Positions 34,302 through 49,300 are shown, counted from the first letter of the stretch. The stretch is DNA of 64,000 nt from Diphasiastrum complanatum (GCA_029204225.1 CM055101.1:33363683-33427682); one strand, 5' to 3'. Program-made: numbers and translations. Notes: generated by a model from the letters alone, not told the origin.

Positions 34302-37300
34302 CTGCAATATTGGAAGTAAACATCACTCATGATCATACTATGCATGCTTCAAATTGACAACTATGAAACTGTTACTTCAAATCTTTGACATGACCATACA
34401 ATATCAAAAGCAACCTGATTTATTCAATCATCAACCTGTACAAGATAGCAATAATTTATACAGGCATACCTGCACATTTTCACCACGCCGCAGACTCTTG
34501 ATAACAGATGCATTTCTGTGAACTTCACTAGATCTTTTAAGTAATGGTGCAAGAAATGGAAGCAAATCCTGCATGTTTCACAAGACATCAACAAGGAAAA
34601 TGAAAACATTTCAAGCTGCATTCTGAAGACTGTTTTCCTTCAACAGCAATAATGAACAAAAGTCAACAAGAAGTTTGATCTTCTGCAGATTAGCTATTTG
34701 CACTACCTGAAGTTTTGTGTCAGGACGCAGAGTTTGCAATGCTCGTGCACCATCAACACAATCCCATCTACGGGTTAACAACTCCAGAGCCTCCTTTAAC
34801 ATGACGTCTTTGACAGAAATTCCAGCGTCTGAAGCTTCATCATTATCACTTCTAGCACTATCAGCAGCACTGTCCGGGCTGCTAAAGTTTTGCCTCCTAT
34901 CATCTGCCCCTTCAATTTGTGCAATTTTCTTGGCTACATGGCCCTTAACCTTGTGTGCAGGTCCAACTTTTTGATTTGCTGGGCTCCTAGCTACAGCAAG
35001 GCTAGCAATTGAGCGGTCAAATTCTCTAATAGAAGCCTGTGGCTTCAAATAGACCTCTAGTAGTATCAAGTAAATATCTTTCACTGCCTGGTCTACAGGA
35101 TTTTGAGGTGTGCTACGGCCACTGAATGTCAAACTTTTGTTGCTTGACCCAGATGTGTTTATGCTGTAAATACGATCACAATACTCCAATGCTAACTCAG
35201 GCTCATGGAGCTAAAAAACCATCAACAGCACATATGCACTTATTAGCAAAGCACAAAACGAGTTTAACCAACAAGATTGTTCACTGGTGTGAAGAACCTT
35301 AAGACTGATAACTTCCATGCTCACAGGTACATTTAGAAGATACTACTACGTGAAAGTAAAGCAGGTAACACATTGACAAGCAAACTAAACGTCACCATGA
35401 ACAGACCTTATGTGCATAGAGAGTCAAAGCGAGCTGATGCTGCTTCATTTTGCCAAGAAGCAAAGCTCTTTCCTCGTATAGGCCATTCATTGGAAGACGT
35501 CTCAAAACCACCTCAGCATTGTATGCTATATTGCTATCTAATGCTGATAACAGTTTTTTCCTTGTCTCTGTATATTGACGCTCTTCCCATTTTCCAAGTG
35601 CTTGAAGCTCAGAACGCTCTTCAAGAACTTGAGATAAGTAAAGTTGTACCTGAAAAGGTGATCTGTGAACAAATGATAGTGATAATGGAGACTAGCATGA
35701 TTAAGTTGGAACACTGCTCTATATTACTCAGTAAGAATTGTCATACCAGCTCATTCTGTAGTTCGCTTGAAAGAGACTTTGCATCGTGCTTAAGCATCTG
35801 CTCCAAGTACATTGACTGCAAGCTGGGAGCATGTTCTTTAAGATGTGAACTAACAAGGTTTGGAGAAATCGGAGGGTCCATAGATCCAAGAAGAATGACA
35901 GCTTGCTCAGGAAAATTTTTCAGCAACCAATTTGAATGCTCTAATATGAGTTCTGAGTCCTGACCGCCAAGTGGCTGTGAAGCACCCAAACATAAGACGA
36001 ATCAGTCTTATCGAATACTGGTTCTCAGCAGATTCTGCATCACAATGCATCCAAAAACACATTCTGCCAAAATGTACTTGGGAACAAACTACTGCGTGAC
36101 AGGAAAGAGGAAACTACTTTTCTAACGTATTTGCATTGTCATTGTGTGGATCTAGAAAATAGGGTTTAAAGGTAGGTGTGGAAATCTTCCTACATTGGAC
36201 GATTTGTTTCATGATGCACGTGGGAACTTCTGATAATGATCCCCTCAAGCTCAACAGTTTGATAATATATATGGAAATGAGGGGATTTCTTCTCAAGGTG
36301 GGGATGAGATTGTAACAAGCATGTACACTATAGTCCAGTATTATTCATGATAAATTACAATTTTAAAAGTAATTTTTGTGGAAAATGTCAATAGGATTGA
36401 ACATTCTTCTCCAAGTATAATTAGCTCATTGAAAGCTAGTGTAGAATCTTTTGGACTGTCAATTCTAAGATAGTAAGTTCAAACATCCTTGTCACTGTGC
36501 TTGACTTGAAGTCAACATCTTGGTTTCATGTCCTTTGCGCACTGTATTTCTTAGGGGTGTGGATGCTACCCAAGCTGGTGATAACCATAATACTCATTTT
36601 ACTTTTGGTTTTTGGAAAGAACTTATGTGTAATTTGGATGTTCAGCTTCTTATAAAATCTGCTTAGAATTCATTTGTCGATGATTAATTTAAAGTGTTGA
36701 ATCATATATTCGAAGATTATTTACATAATTTTGGCTCACTTTTTGGTCAAGATTGGGATCAGTGCAAACAGATAAAGCACAAACCTTCATGGTAGAACAC
36801 CTGACTATTTCTGCATATATGGACTGACACCACTAGCACAAAAATATAACCCACATAAGAAAAATTACAACAAACAGTACATAACTAGCTCTAATAGTTA
36901 AAAATGTTAAAGCCCACATTGGGGCAATGTTATAAGATAGAGGGCGTGCTATGGACATACATTGCATAATCCATATTTCTCTATTATGGTCGTACGAGTA
37001 CTCGCCACTTACTAGGGTCTCATAATTGTTTTTACAGGCCTGATTAATTAATTTTAAACCCTCTTTATTTAGATAAGACTATTTCACTAATTAGGCTAAA
37101 TGCTGTAAATTGAAACCTTCAGGATTCTTTCCATTTTTATGTAAATTGGGGCCAGGAATCCGCCATTTTTCGAATTATGAGTTTAGATACTTGCGCTTCT
37201 TGTAGAGGAGTTTCTATGTCTTCTGGAGACCTTAGTTGGAGATTTGCTCGTCTCTTTCAGGAATATCTAGTGGCTTGGAAAGGGCATCCTTTATCTGATG

Positions 37301-40300
37301 CGACTGGGAAGACTCGCTAGGCGTTGCAGCAGCCTTACCCAGAGTTTGTCATCAAGGACCGATGACTTGCCACAGGGGGGAAGGATTGTTACAGTCTAGT
37401 TACGACTCTATCATGATCTTGGCACGGCCGGTCACCAGAGGGCCTGAGGCCTGGTATTGGCAAGGGTCGGTGACCGACGAGGACATCTGTCCCAAGTAGG
37501 GACCGGTGCGTCACGAGCACCGGTGTGGCTGCCTGACAAGCTGTCAGAGACGCGGTGTGTCTTGACCGTCGGGACCCTAGCCGTCAGTGATGAGATGCTA
37601 GCCGGCAAGTAGTCAGGGTGACCAAGAGGGTCACAGGTCTTTAGCGGGGCACGAGGGTGGTACCCTATGAGTCACTCAGTATTCACAGGTCACAGGGGTC
37701 ATGCATGCCAAGTGGACTGATCACCCACAGGTGGATGCCATGTGCCAGTTGACAGGAATAGCAGATAGAAGGACTCAAAGAGGGTGTGCCTATGGTTGGG
37801 AGGTTCCTTCTAGGATTCATGAGCTTGGAGAGACTTGCTTGTGACAACAAGTCTGTAACAATCAATGCCTAGGTTTTGATAAGCGATTGATACTCTTTGT
37901 CCATCGCTCATTTCCATTGATCTACTTCTGGACTAGAAATTGCCTCCGAATAGCTTATTGGCTCCTCGACAAAGTAACAAGTCTGTCGGGAGGAAATTTG
38001 TTTCGATTCGATCTCAGACTTGAAAAGAGTTCTAGCATGCTTGGCTAGAATATAGCTTCAACAAACTGTACGGTCTAAAATATTGCTATAGTTGAGATCT
38101 CAAACAATCTTTTTTGCTGCCATATTTCGAAGACAAATAAAATGGACATGACCCATTCTATAATGCCATAGTAAATCTCTATCTTCCAAAGTAGAAGTAG
38201 ATAGAGCTTGAACAGTCGAAGCATTGCAATGATTAAGCTTATAAAGAATACCTTGCCTCTTTCCAAGTGCAAGTACCTTTCTGCTTTTGTCTAATATCGA
38301 ACAAGTATTAGAATCAAATTTGATTTTATGGCCCAAATCAACGATTCTACAAATAGAAAGTAGATTTTTGGTAAGATTCGGAACATGAAGAACATTTGGA
38401 ATAAAAGTAGTACCATCCCGAAATTGCAATTTGATAGTGCCAATACCATCAACATTGTGAGCACTGTTATCGCCCAATGAGACATACTTCTAAGTCGTAG
38501 CTTGACTGTACTCGTGAAACCAATTTCATTGGCTTTCATGTGGTGAGTAGCACCTAAATCCAGATACCAAGAATCGACATCTTTTCGGTCTTCATTTTCC
38601 ATAAATGCAACTTCATCAGCTTCTTTGTCAAAGTCTTTTGAACCTTCTGCTGCATTAGCATATTGTTGCTACAATTGCTGCTGCTGCTACTTTTTTTATT
38701 TTAGAATTCGAGAATCCTCCATCAAATGTCCGGTTCGTCTGCAATATCTACAAAATCGTTTTGAGTTCGATGAAGCTGAATTCGAATTTGTGCCTTGTTC
38801 TGAATCCGAATTATTATTCGACTTTCATGATTTTTCGACTTCTTTTTATCTAATTTCTTTGAATAAAGAGCTTCTGATTCTAGTGTCGAATGAGAGAATG
38901 AAGATCCATTTCTCCGAATCTCTTTTTGCAATAGCATAGACGAAACTTGTGTTAATGTAAGACCTTGCTGAGTAGAAATGATGATTACCCAATTTTTGTA
39001 GGTGTCAGGAAGGCTGTACATGAGAGTCATGAAGGCATCTGCATCGTTAATTTATGTGCCACTTGCAGACATCTGCTCACGAAGATTTTTTAAGTTGTTC
39101 AAGTGATTCGTAATCGAATCTGTATCAGCCATTTTGAATGACAAAAACTTTTTGCTCAGATGAAGTTTGTGTTAGAGTCCAGTTACGACTCTATCATGAC
39201 CTTGGCACGGCCAGTCACCAGAGGGCCTGAGGTCAAGTATTGGCAAGGGCCGGTAATCGAGGAGGACATTTGTCCCAAGTTGGGACCGGTGCGTCACGAG
39301 CAGTGACCCGGTGTGGCCGCCTGACAAGTTGTCGGAGATGCGGTGTATCTTGACCGTCAGGACCCTAGCCGTCAGTGACGAGATGCTAGCCGGCAAGTAG
39401 TCGGGGTGACCAAGAGGGTCACAGGCCTTTGGCGGGGCATGGGGGTGGTACCCTATGAGTCACCCAGTATTCACAGGTCACAGGGGCTAGGCATGCCAAG
39501 TGGACTGATCACCCACAGGTGGATGCCATGTGCCAGTTGACGGGAATAGCAGGTAGAAGGACTCAAGGAGAAGGTGCCTATGGTTGGGAGGTTCATTCTA
39601 CACACAGGCTTCTAGGATTCACGAGCTTGGAGAGACTAGCTTGTGACAATTGGTACCAGAGCCTCGTTCTGGAGAGAGAAAACGTCGTTCTAGAGAGAGA
39701 AAGTGTAGAAAATTGTCAGATTTTGCTTGTTTTTGAAAGATTTTGGAGGGAGAAGACGTGGAGACAGATTGGAGAAGAAAGGTGGGCCTCCAGCGTTGCT
39801 GTTCCAGCATACAGGGAGCCCACAAATACCCGTTTGAGGGAGGAAAAACTTGGTAAAAGAAATCAGATGCTCCATCACCCTCCTGTACCAGTTTTCCAGT
39901 GCTGAAAAGAAGGGAAATAGATCCAAATTTGCAGGGATTGGCGCTGATCTACACATCTTTTCAGAGTTGTTTCAACGATTTCTAGCAGGGAAAATTAGGC
40001 AGACTTTGTCCGTACAGCTCCAGCGCATTTTTTCAGAAGGATTTTCACTCATAACTTTCCGAAACCTTCTCAGATCCTGATCAGATTTTGGGAGCATGTT
40101 CCTAGTATCCATAGCGATCCTATAGAGCCATCATACGCCAGTTTAGGAGCAGATTTGCCTCTGTTTCACCAAAAAGTCGGTTTCCAAGCAAAAAAACAGT
40201 TCAGATTTTTGGATTGGGCGTAACTTCTCTGATTTATCTCAGGTTTCTGCTGTTAAGGTTTCAGATTGGGCCTAGTAGGAGGGCGACCTACTGCCAATTG

Positions 40301-43300
40301 ACGGTTCGTGAAAAGCCTTTGCCGTTTGGAAGAAATTCGACATCAAACAACCCGCTTTTTTCCTGTTTTTTTTCGACTTTCAAGCCGATTCGGAAATAAA
40401 GAGAATGGAGATTCAGTATTTGTGGTTGTGTTATGTGAATGTTGATTCCAGTTTGATTCTTATGTTGATAATAATCAGATATGCACACTCACTAATAAAC
40501 CACAAGAAGCTTTATCTACTTTTGCATCCCCTAGTGCACATGTATTTGCATTACAGCCTAGATGTGACCCAACAAGTGAGTTGGAGAAGTCCATCCGCAA
40601 GCAGTTTAAACACATGCTAATTAGTAATATGCCAGAGGGATTGCCGCCTAGTCGGAACGTTGATCATCGTATTGAGCTCGTTCCAAGGGCAAGTCCGGTA
40701 TGCAGGCCTCCTTATAGGATGAGCCGAGGAAGTCAGAAAGATGTTGGAGGAGTATCTCAGGCTGGGGTACATCCGTCCGAGTTATTCACCTTTCGCCTCT
40801 CCTATGTGTGTAGATTACAGGGGATTGAATAAGATCACTGTAAAGCACAGGTATCCGATGCCCAGGATTGATGATCTACTGGATGCATTGCAAGGTGCAA
40901 CCATTTTCAGTAAGATAGATCTCAAAAGTGGATACCATCAAATACGGATTTGAACGTCCAGAAGACGGCCTTTCGAACCCGTTTCGGTCATTATGAATTT
41001 TTGGTTATGCCATTTGGGTTAATCAATGCCCCAGCCACGTTCATGATGCTCATGAATGATACTATATGGGCAAGTTTGTCGTCAATTTTATTGACGATAT
41101 ATTGGTTATTAGTAAAGCGGTTGAGGAGCATGAGATTCATCTCAAGACCGTTTTGGGCAGATTCAAAGCTTCTGTCTTGTATGCCAATGCTCAGAAGACA
41201 GAGTTGTGTAAAACTCGTGTCGAGTATTTGGGTCACGGTTTGATAGCTGAGGGTATTTCGGTTGACCCAGCCAAGGTGGCTATGGTTAAGAAGTGGCCAC
41301 AACATTTTGAGAACTTGAAGGAGTCTGTAGCCACGACTCCAGTTCTCAAGATTGTGGATACCCAGAAACCTTTTGACCTAGAGACGGATGCAAGTGGCAT
41401 TGTCGTAGGTGCAGTGTTGAGCCAAGAGGGTAGACCAGTAGCCTTTGAGAGTAAGAAGTTGACACCATCTCAACAGAGATATCCTACACACGAGCAAGAG
41501 CTGTATGCGATTATACATGCGCTCAAGGGTGGAGACATTATTTATATGGCGCCGAGTTTTATGTGTACACAGATCATCATACTTTAAGGTATTTTTGCAC
41601 TTAGCTAGATTTGAAGGGCCGCCAAGCTTGGTGGGTCGAGCTGATGCAGGAATTTCATTTGGAAATTCGCTTCCGAAGAGGGAAGGAAAACGTGGTCGCT
41701 GATGCACTATCTCGTATACTGCATCAGATGAGCTTTACTGTGGTTGACATTGGTCTCATGGAGGAGATTAAGAAGGCTCAAGAAAAGGACCCGCATTGTC
41801 AACGTGTGTGGCCTAATGCGCGCAAGGTAGTCGACCAAACGGAAGAGTCAGTCGAGGTTGTCGCTTCCGTAGAGGCACACACCAGTACATATTTAACATA
41901 CACCGTGAAGGATGGTATGTTATTGAGAAATGGAAGAGTTTTCGTGCCAGACGTGAAGGATCTTCATCGTAAGATACTTCATGAATGCCATGATAGTCCC
42001 TGCACAGGGCACCCTGGTATTGATAAGACCAGTGAGCTTTTGAGAAGGCATTATTTCTGGCCGCGATTGTAGCGGGATGTAAGAGAGTACGTCCAGCGTT
42101 GCGCGGCTTGTCAGGTGAACAAGGCCGAGAGAGTAAGTCCTCCGGGCTTGCTACATCCACTTGAGATACCTACAAGAAGGTGGGAAAGCATCTATATGGA
42201 TTTTATTGTTGGGCTACCCAAGACCCAGAATGGATTCAATTCCGTTATGGTAGTGGTAGACAGGTTTTCCAAGATGGCTCATTTCATCGCAACGACCAAG
42301 AAGGTCACAGCTCCGCAAGTGGCTGAGTTGTTTATTCAGAATATTGTCAGGTTACATGGTCTTCTAAAGCCCATAGTTTCTGACAGGGATCCCAAGTTTA
42401 TGGGAAATTTCTGGATTGAGGTGTTCGCCAAGCTGGGAACACAGTTGCGGATGAGTAGCTCTGAGCATCCTCAGACGGATGGTCAGATAGAGCGAGTGAA
42501 TCAGATCTTGGAAGATATGCTTAGGGCATATGTGAGTAGTACGCAAACAGACTGGGTAAAGCATTTACCGCTATTGGAGTTCGCGTACAATGATAAGAGA
42601 CATGCGTCCACTGGATTGAGTCCATTTGAGCTCAATTATGGTTTCAAGCCATTGAGTCCTGCAATCATAGGGATTCCGCATAGGGTACCTAGTGCTGTAG
42701 AGTTTTTGGCTCAGATGCAGCAAAAGCTAGAGTTGGCACGAGATAACTTGTCCAAAGCTGTAGCTAGGGCAGAGAGTTATGCTCGTGAGAACCGTGCCTA
42801 TCGGGAATTTGAGAATGGAGATTGGGTGTATTTACTAGTCCCTTTGAAGTCGAAGGTACTACGCACAGGAAAGTGCGCCATGTTATCTCCTAGGTATTGT
42901 GGACCATGGTTGATTATTAAGAAGGTGAGCCAAGTAGCTTATAAGGTACAGCTACCTGTAGGATGCAAGGTGCATCCAGTATTCCATGTTAGCAAACTGA
43001 AGAAATGTTTGCACGATGGCGATAGCCTGGTGGAAGGTCTAGTGTCTCTTGAGGAGAAAGACACCACAGGTTATGGGCCAGACAGAATCCTAGATCAAAG
43101 GGAGCGACGATTACGGAATCATCTCCTTTAAGAGTATCTAGTAACCTGGAAAGGGCATCCGTTGTCAGATGCTACCTGGGAGACGCGACAGGCGTTGCAG
43201 AAGTCTTACCCAGAGTTTGTCATCGAGGACCGATGACTTGCCTGAGGAGGGAAGGATTGTTAGAGTCCAGTTACAACTCTACCATGACCTTGGCACGGCT

Positions 43301-46300
43301 GGTCACCAGAGGGCCGAAGGGCAAGTATTGGCAAGGGCCGGTAACCGAGGAGAACATTTGTCCCAAGTTGGGACCGGTGCGTCACGAGCAGTGACCCGGT
43401 GTGGCCGCCTGACAAGTTGTCAGAGATGCGGTGTGTCTTGACCTTCAGGACCCTAGCCGTCAGTGACGAGATGCTAGCCGGCAAGTAGTCGGGGTGACCA
43501 AGAGGGTCACAGGCCTTTGGTGGGGCACGGGGGTGGTACCCTATGAGTCACCCAATATTCATAGGTCACAGGGGCTAGGCATGCCAAGTGGACTAATCAC
43601 CCACAGGTGGATGCCATGTGCCAGTTGACGGGAATAGCAGGTAGGACTCAAGGAGGGGGTGCCTATGGTTGGGAGGTTCATTCTACACACCGGCTTCTAG
43701 GATTCACGAGCTTGGAGAGACTGGCTTGTGACAGTTTGGCAGTCACATCTCTAATGTCATAGAGAGTGCTTAGAATATTCCAAGCTTCTAACGAAGTTCG
43801 AGCGCTTCGAATATGACTGATATGATTATCTCTAACATTGAGAGTGATAAGGGCGAAAGCTTTCCTATCCTTTTGCTTCCATTTAGTAATGGTCGTTGGA
43901 TCTGCAATAGGCTTGACCTCAATACCATCGACAACTTCCCGAAGCTCTTTCGCTTGTAGGATCACCCTCATTTTGAATTTCCATAAGTGATAGCTGTCAC
44001 CATCCAACTTTTCAATAGAGTTCGAAGACGTGACACATCCATCATAGACAAATATGATATTGAAAATCTGGCGATGAAGATGAACTCTTTGAACTAGTTA
44101 CCAAAGATATGATCTAGCACTGAGACCATGTTGAAAAATGGCTGTATATGAGTCACAACAATGATAGTTCGATTGTAGAAAGAACAATAGTTAATGTAAT
44201 AACAAAACTATTTTGATATTATCATAAATACAACTTATTATCACTCACAAGTGCAGAAAATGAATGATAGAGAAAGGTCGCTTCATTGCCAATTATCAAA
44301 ACTCAGATCGTAATAGCATGAATAACAGAAAACAGTAAGACGAGACAAATTCTGCTATAAATTTCGCTCATACACAAACTATATTCGTGATAGCTTATTA
44401 ACGATCAGTCTACGCCTATGGCGGAACAGAGAGAGAGGAGGAGGAGAAGAAGAGCGACTACTCCTAAAACTGGTGTTAGAAGTCACTATTTGTCCTATCT
44501 GTCCTTTAATGGAGATTCTGTTGATGCTCTAACTGCGAAGTTGAGGTACTAGAAGGTACACCTGACGGCTGTTAGGGGTCATCAGAGTTTATTTTCTCCC
44601 TGGGTAAAATTTTCTCCAAAGATAGCATGGGGAGTACAGAGCTTTCTCCAGGCTTCGATTGCGTGACTTCATGGGGTTAATGCCCTAATTAATGAAGTTG
44701 GGACCATGTATATGGTTTTGAGGACCTGAGGAGCATTTTTTAACTTTTGGTCCACGTACTCAAGTTTGGAGGGGCCCAACTCATAATGGGGGGTCCATGG
44801 GGCAAGTGACCTTCTCCAATTGGCACTTGGCTGTCCAATGCCAAGGCTTTTCATTTGCTTTTGTAACTCCTGCGTAACATATGGCTCTTGGTTGTTGGCT
44901 TTTGGATATTCCACATTGGGAACCATTGGCCTTTGGATTTCTCTATCTCTACTTGTATAAACAGGCGCTCTCTTTCTGCTGAAGAGGGGAGGAAGAGGCT
45001 GGAGAGACTAGAGAGAGTGGCAATGCTTGTGTACATACATTCTTTGTGTGAAGATTTGTCTCCATTGATATCCTATTGTGCTTCCACTTGTATGCATAAT
45101 TTGTGATTGTTCATAGAACGTTAATCACTTAATTCATTGTGAATGCTTCCGCTTCTAGTTCACCATGAATTCCGACAACTTGAACTAACTGAATGACTGA
45201 AATGAACTAATCTACTGATCTATTTATAGTTGTTGATGGCACAAAGATGCGTCGTCATCCACCTGGCAGGTGCGACATGGAGATAAGGGATTGGACCCAA
45301 AATATGTAATGGATAAGACTCCACAACCAAATCTGTGGTATTTGGTAACCCTCGAATAATCGTTCTAGGTCTGCTTGACACTGTGTTCCACATTACAAAA
45401 TGATTGAAGAAATGAAATCCAACATGTACATGATATTATTTTTTACATGGATCCACCACTTGATGATTCTCAATCTACCACATGATGATTCTCAAGTTGT
45501 TCCAGATGTAGCAGTTGATTTGAATATCTATCTAGAGCCAATATTGTGAGAGTGAGATAGTGATAGCATCACACATTGAGAGATTTGCCATTACCACAGC
45601 TAATGCTTGGGGCCAACATTGAGGACAGTTAAAAGTGGGGGAGAGTTATATACTAGGACTAGCCCCTAGCTAGTATACCCTTAGGTACTAGGCCATTACC
45701 ATTAAGGGCATGTCCTTATGGGACCCAAGTACCCTAAGTTGCTCTAATCTTTAGAAGATTCCACTAAGAGCCTCTAGATAGTATACACAGGGCTGTCATT
45801 TGCTCATTAGGTAGCTTATGATCTCAAATCTGGTTAAGTCTTTCTTTAGTCATTAGGTAGATTGTCATCTGCTATTGCTTCTAGCGCTTTAGCCATTGAT
45901 TATATCAAATGCTCTTGGCCATTCTTATGGGGAATTGATTCATTGTGTCTCTTATAGTCATTTATACTTCATTGATACATTATTCATAGTCTATAATTGG
46001 TCATATACAAGATGGAATTTTCTGACTGTATTTCACACCCCAAATTAGATAATATTTTGTGTGTCAAAAGTGTTCAATGACTGATTCAACCTTTTAAGCA
46101 CTACTTCAAGGTCCACAAATACTTTCACGGGTACTGGACTAATACTAGACTTCACTGGAACTTTAATGGCAATGTTAGCTTTCAGCTTAACCTAGAGGCG
46201 TTGGAACATAATGTTATGCAGCATATGGGATTTCTTAAGGCATAGATGTCCAAACAACATATATATAAATATGACCGACCAATCCAGCCAACATGTGTCA

Positions 46301-49300
46301 TGAATCTCCATTGAATCTAGGGAACTTTTTGAAGTTACCCAATACTTACAAGTAATATCAAAATATGATCAATAAAAGCACAACCAAGATAAACTGATAA
46401 ATAGGAAATCGGTTACCAGCTTAAAACAAAAGTCACAAGAGAAGGACCGTAGAGTAGCCATCAAAACATAACACAAGGGGTAGAAAGCTGAGCGCGGAGC
46501 ATGGCAATACAACAGGCTGCGAATCTAGTGATTACAAACACTAATATGACAGGACCAAATGCCACAGACTATCAGCTGAAAAATAGCAGTAGTAAGCTTT
46601 AGTCCAATGCTTCTAAAAGAAGGATCGAATGAATATACAATGCTATCAAAATCCTAATGAAAGAGCTGAAAACTTAAAGAGCACAGACAAAAAGGATAGC
46701 AGGTCTATGAATCTCTAGAGAACAATCCAGCAGATCGTTCTAGAGGTCAAAAGTAATCATAAACGAAAAGAGATTAAGCATCACCTTCAAATATTCTACC
46801 AATGCTTCAAATCCGAACTGCTGGTTCTCATGTGGAGAGGCTTCAAGAGTATCTGAGTTACCAACAATGCGATTGAGAAGCTGAAGAGCCTCTTGATGCA
46901 TACGGTTGTACTTGTAAAGCTCTATCAACTCCGCAAAATGTCCACCATTCATCATCATATCTTTACAAGTTGTGACATCACAGTAATTTGGTCCTTTTAA
47001 AAGTTGCAATGCAGAAGCACATTGATCTGTGAGGAGATATGCCTGAACTAGTGCAGTATCCAAAACTGTTGCAAGCTCTCTGGAATGGCGAGTTCTTCCT
47101 GTACAGTCCAAGCTCTGTAATACAAAGGTGTAAGATAACAGCTAACTTGCAGAACCATCACAAACATCCAAAAAAAGCAGTGGATAAAGAAAGATAAAAT
47201 ACACAATTACGTGCATTTATGCTAACTAGCTTTAAATAATATTGTTTTTTAAAGACTTAAATTCTGAAGAGAGGTTGCATGCTCAGGAAAACTCAAAGCT
47301 TCGGTTGGAACATCAATAAACAGGCAGACAGCAGTCTCCAATTGCAAAACACAGAAGCTGTTTTTAAGAATAGCTTGTGATAAGATCTCATTCTCATCTG
47401 AATGTTAGATACCGCCAAAGGTCAGTTCCCTGTCAAGAACCATCCTAAATATTCTTGTTGCTAGAAAACAATCCCTGTACATCACTATGTAAGGATGCCA
47501 GGACAAACGTTTTGCTGTACGTCCTCTGAACCCTATGGAACATGCAGATGGTGGACACAGATGATACAGATGATATCGGCAGGCCATAGCATGGCTTTGG
47601 AGAAGAAATTAGAGACAAAGCTAAAGAAACTGGATATGAGGTGCAGCGAGACGAAATAGGACAGCTTGAAGTGATAAACTCTACCAAGGCTGAAAAAGGT
47701 TGAAAACTGGCTAGATCTGAAAACTCGGATCAACCTGGAACAGAATCAGGACTTCTAGACAGTTCTGGCTAAACAGTTCTAGTCAGAAAGATGAGGGTAG
47801 AAAAGCCACAGAAAATGGCCTGGAACTGTCCTTTTGACATCAGAAGTTTGAGGTTTGAACTTGTACAAAACGAGGAGACCAAAAATGAGGAAGCTCTACT
47901 GTAAAAGCTAATGAGATCAAGCTAAAGAAATGAGCGGTCCATTTTTTGAATTTTAAGCGAAGTCCATTCGGGATTTCTCACATAAGCACTATGACAAACT
48001 TGTTCTATAAATCTGGCTGACAACTCATTCATGTTCAGCTCTAGTTGCACCCATGTTTTGGGCCCAAAATACAACACCAACCATGTTGAAAAAATATGGA
48101 ATTTTTTCCTATTCAAGAATCCACCAAGTTTCATCAATGTCTGAATTTGTAAACAAATTGTTGAGCAGCCAGAAAAACAAGTGGCTGGTCCCACAATTTT
48201 TCTTGGACAGTCCTGACAACAGTTTGTCTCAAATGCATGATCATAATTAATTACCACACATTGACAAACAAATAAAGACAAGAGCTGAATCAAGGAGCAT
48301 TGAAATGTCTTTTCTTAAGGTAAGGCAGCTTCTTGGACAAGCCTCAAGCCAGCTAGAAATGTGAGAACTGTTGTAAATCGTCAAAATTACAGACTCTTTT
48401 CACCAGAAAATGGCACTTAACGTTTCAAACATTTAAGCTTTCATCCCCAACATCTGAAAAGTGTTTCAAACATTTGGTTCCCAAAATAGAACTATTAAGT
48501 ACATGTTCTTGTAATCATCAAATACTTAATGGGGATTATGAACTTCAACAGGGTTTAGCAGAATGATCCGCTCTTTCCCTTGCTATCTATCTAGAATAAC
48601 ATTAAATTTAGTTCAGTTGAAACGGAAGCCAATCCCAAACTAGGAACAATATGTAGCTAGCTTAAAAAAAAGACTCTAATCACAAAGCATAGACTAGTAT
48701 GGTATTAAATGTAGCCTAGAGATCAAGCAAAGACAAGATCCTTTACTGTTAAAATTAGTGAAGAACTTCCAAAATCATCTTTTCACAAGCCTATTCATTC
48801 CAAGCATCGCATAGGGATCTGGCACACAAGTACCAAAATATTGAAGAAAGATGATCTTCAGGAATATTGAACATGATGTTGACTTCAGCTGTGAAGAGAA
48901 CCATTTCTAATTATTATAAACTGCGATGGAGAACTTCAAGCAAGCTCTGATGTGAAACAATAGAAATGCTTTGGAAGGTAGGTGGAGGGATTTCTAAAAT
49001 CAATAGGACCAAGCACTCAAACTTCTGGTGGAGGAAATTTCTGAAATCACTGGGACCAAGCGCCTGCCTATTTCAACCTTTTCCAGGAAAAACAAAGCGC
49101 CTGCCTATTTTTTTATTTTTGGAAAACAGTGGCAACAAGAACAGAGGCACCAAATTTCTTGGATCGTCTACAAGTTTTTCTTCTGTTCCTCTTTATTGTG
49201 GTTCTGTGCACCCTCCAGCAACACTCATTATCAATTTCAACTTTATTGTCGAACTAAAACCTTACCAGTGTTGAAGCAAAAATTTCAATAAACAAACCTG

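Larger units (their letters stand above)
39165..43738 (+). mobile_element. Gypsy chromovirus, full insertion with target duplication
   Basis: The element (39170-43733) is flanked by the 5-bp duplication GTTTG (39165-39169 and 43734-43738) and interrupts a minus-strand Copia gag. LTRs are 479 and 476 bp, TGTTAGAG to TTGTGACA, with few differences. The interior lacks most of gag and protease, has stops in RNase H and integrase regions, and ends in a chromodomain and purine tract. Chromodomains in plant Gypsy integrases bind modified chromatin. The element is antisense to VPS39. Confidence 0.95.
35975..46784 (-). other. VPS39 intron, 10.8 kb, with nested retroelements
   Basis: Donor GTGATG at the 46784 side, acceptor CACAG at 35975. 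It holds a Copia copy with a nested Gypsy chromovirus and another chromovirus end, in about 37190-44130. The parts 35975-37189 and 44520-46784 show no recognisable gene or element. Confidence 0.9.

Noticed and set aside
34717-34974. Plus-strand ORF opposite the VPS39 exon
   Set aside because: The minus strand has the conserved VPS39 exon with proper splice sites; the plus-strand frame is its mirror. The same holds for 52513-52782.
35373-35963. 196-codon plus-strand ORF overlapping two VPS39 exons
   Set aside because: It crosses an intron with good splice sites on the minus strand and the two exons match the known protein.
37683-37865. Minus-strand ORF with [10 protein letters not shown] start
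   Set aside because: It spans the LTR boundary; only the first few residues come from Copia RT and the rest reads antisense through the Gypsy LTR. Similar antisense frames at 39172-39396 and 43260-43484 are also LTR sequence.
40991-41305. Antisense ORFs over the Gypsy RT and integrase (also 41378-41707, 41813-42160 and 42364-42564)
   Set aside because: The sense strand carries all the conserved RT and integrase motifs, so these are shadows.
48966-49291. Two overlapping plus-strand ORFs of 87-102 codons inside a VPS39 intron
   Set aside because: They overlap in different frames, share only a duplicated GCGCCTGCC word and resemble no known protein.
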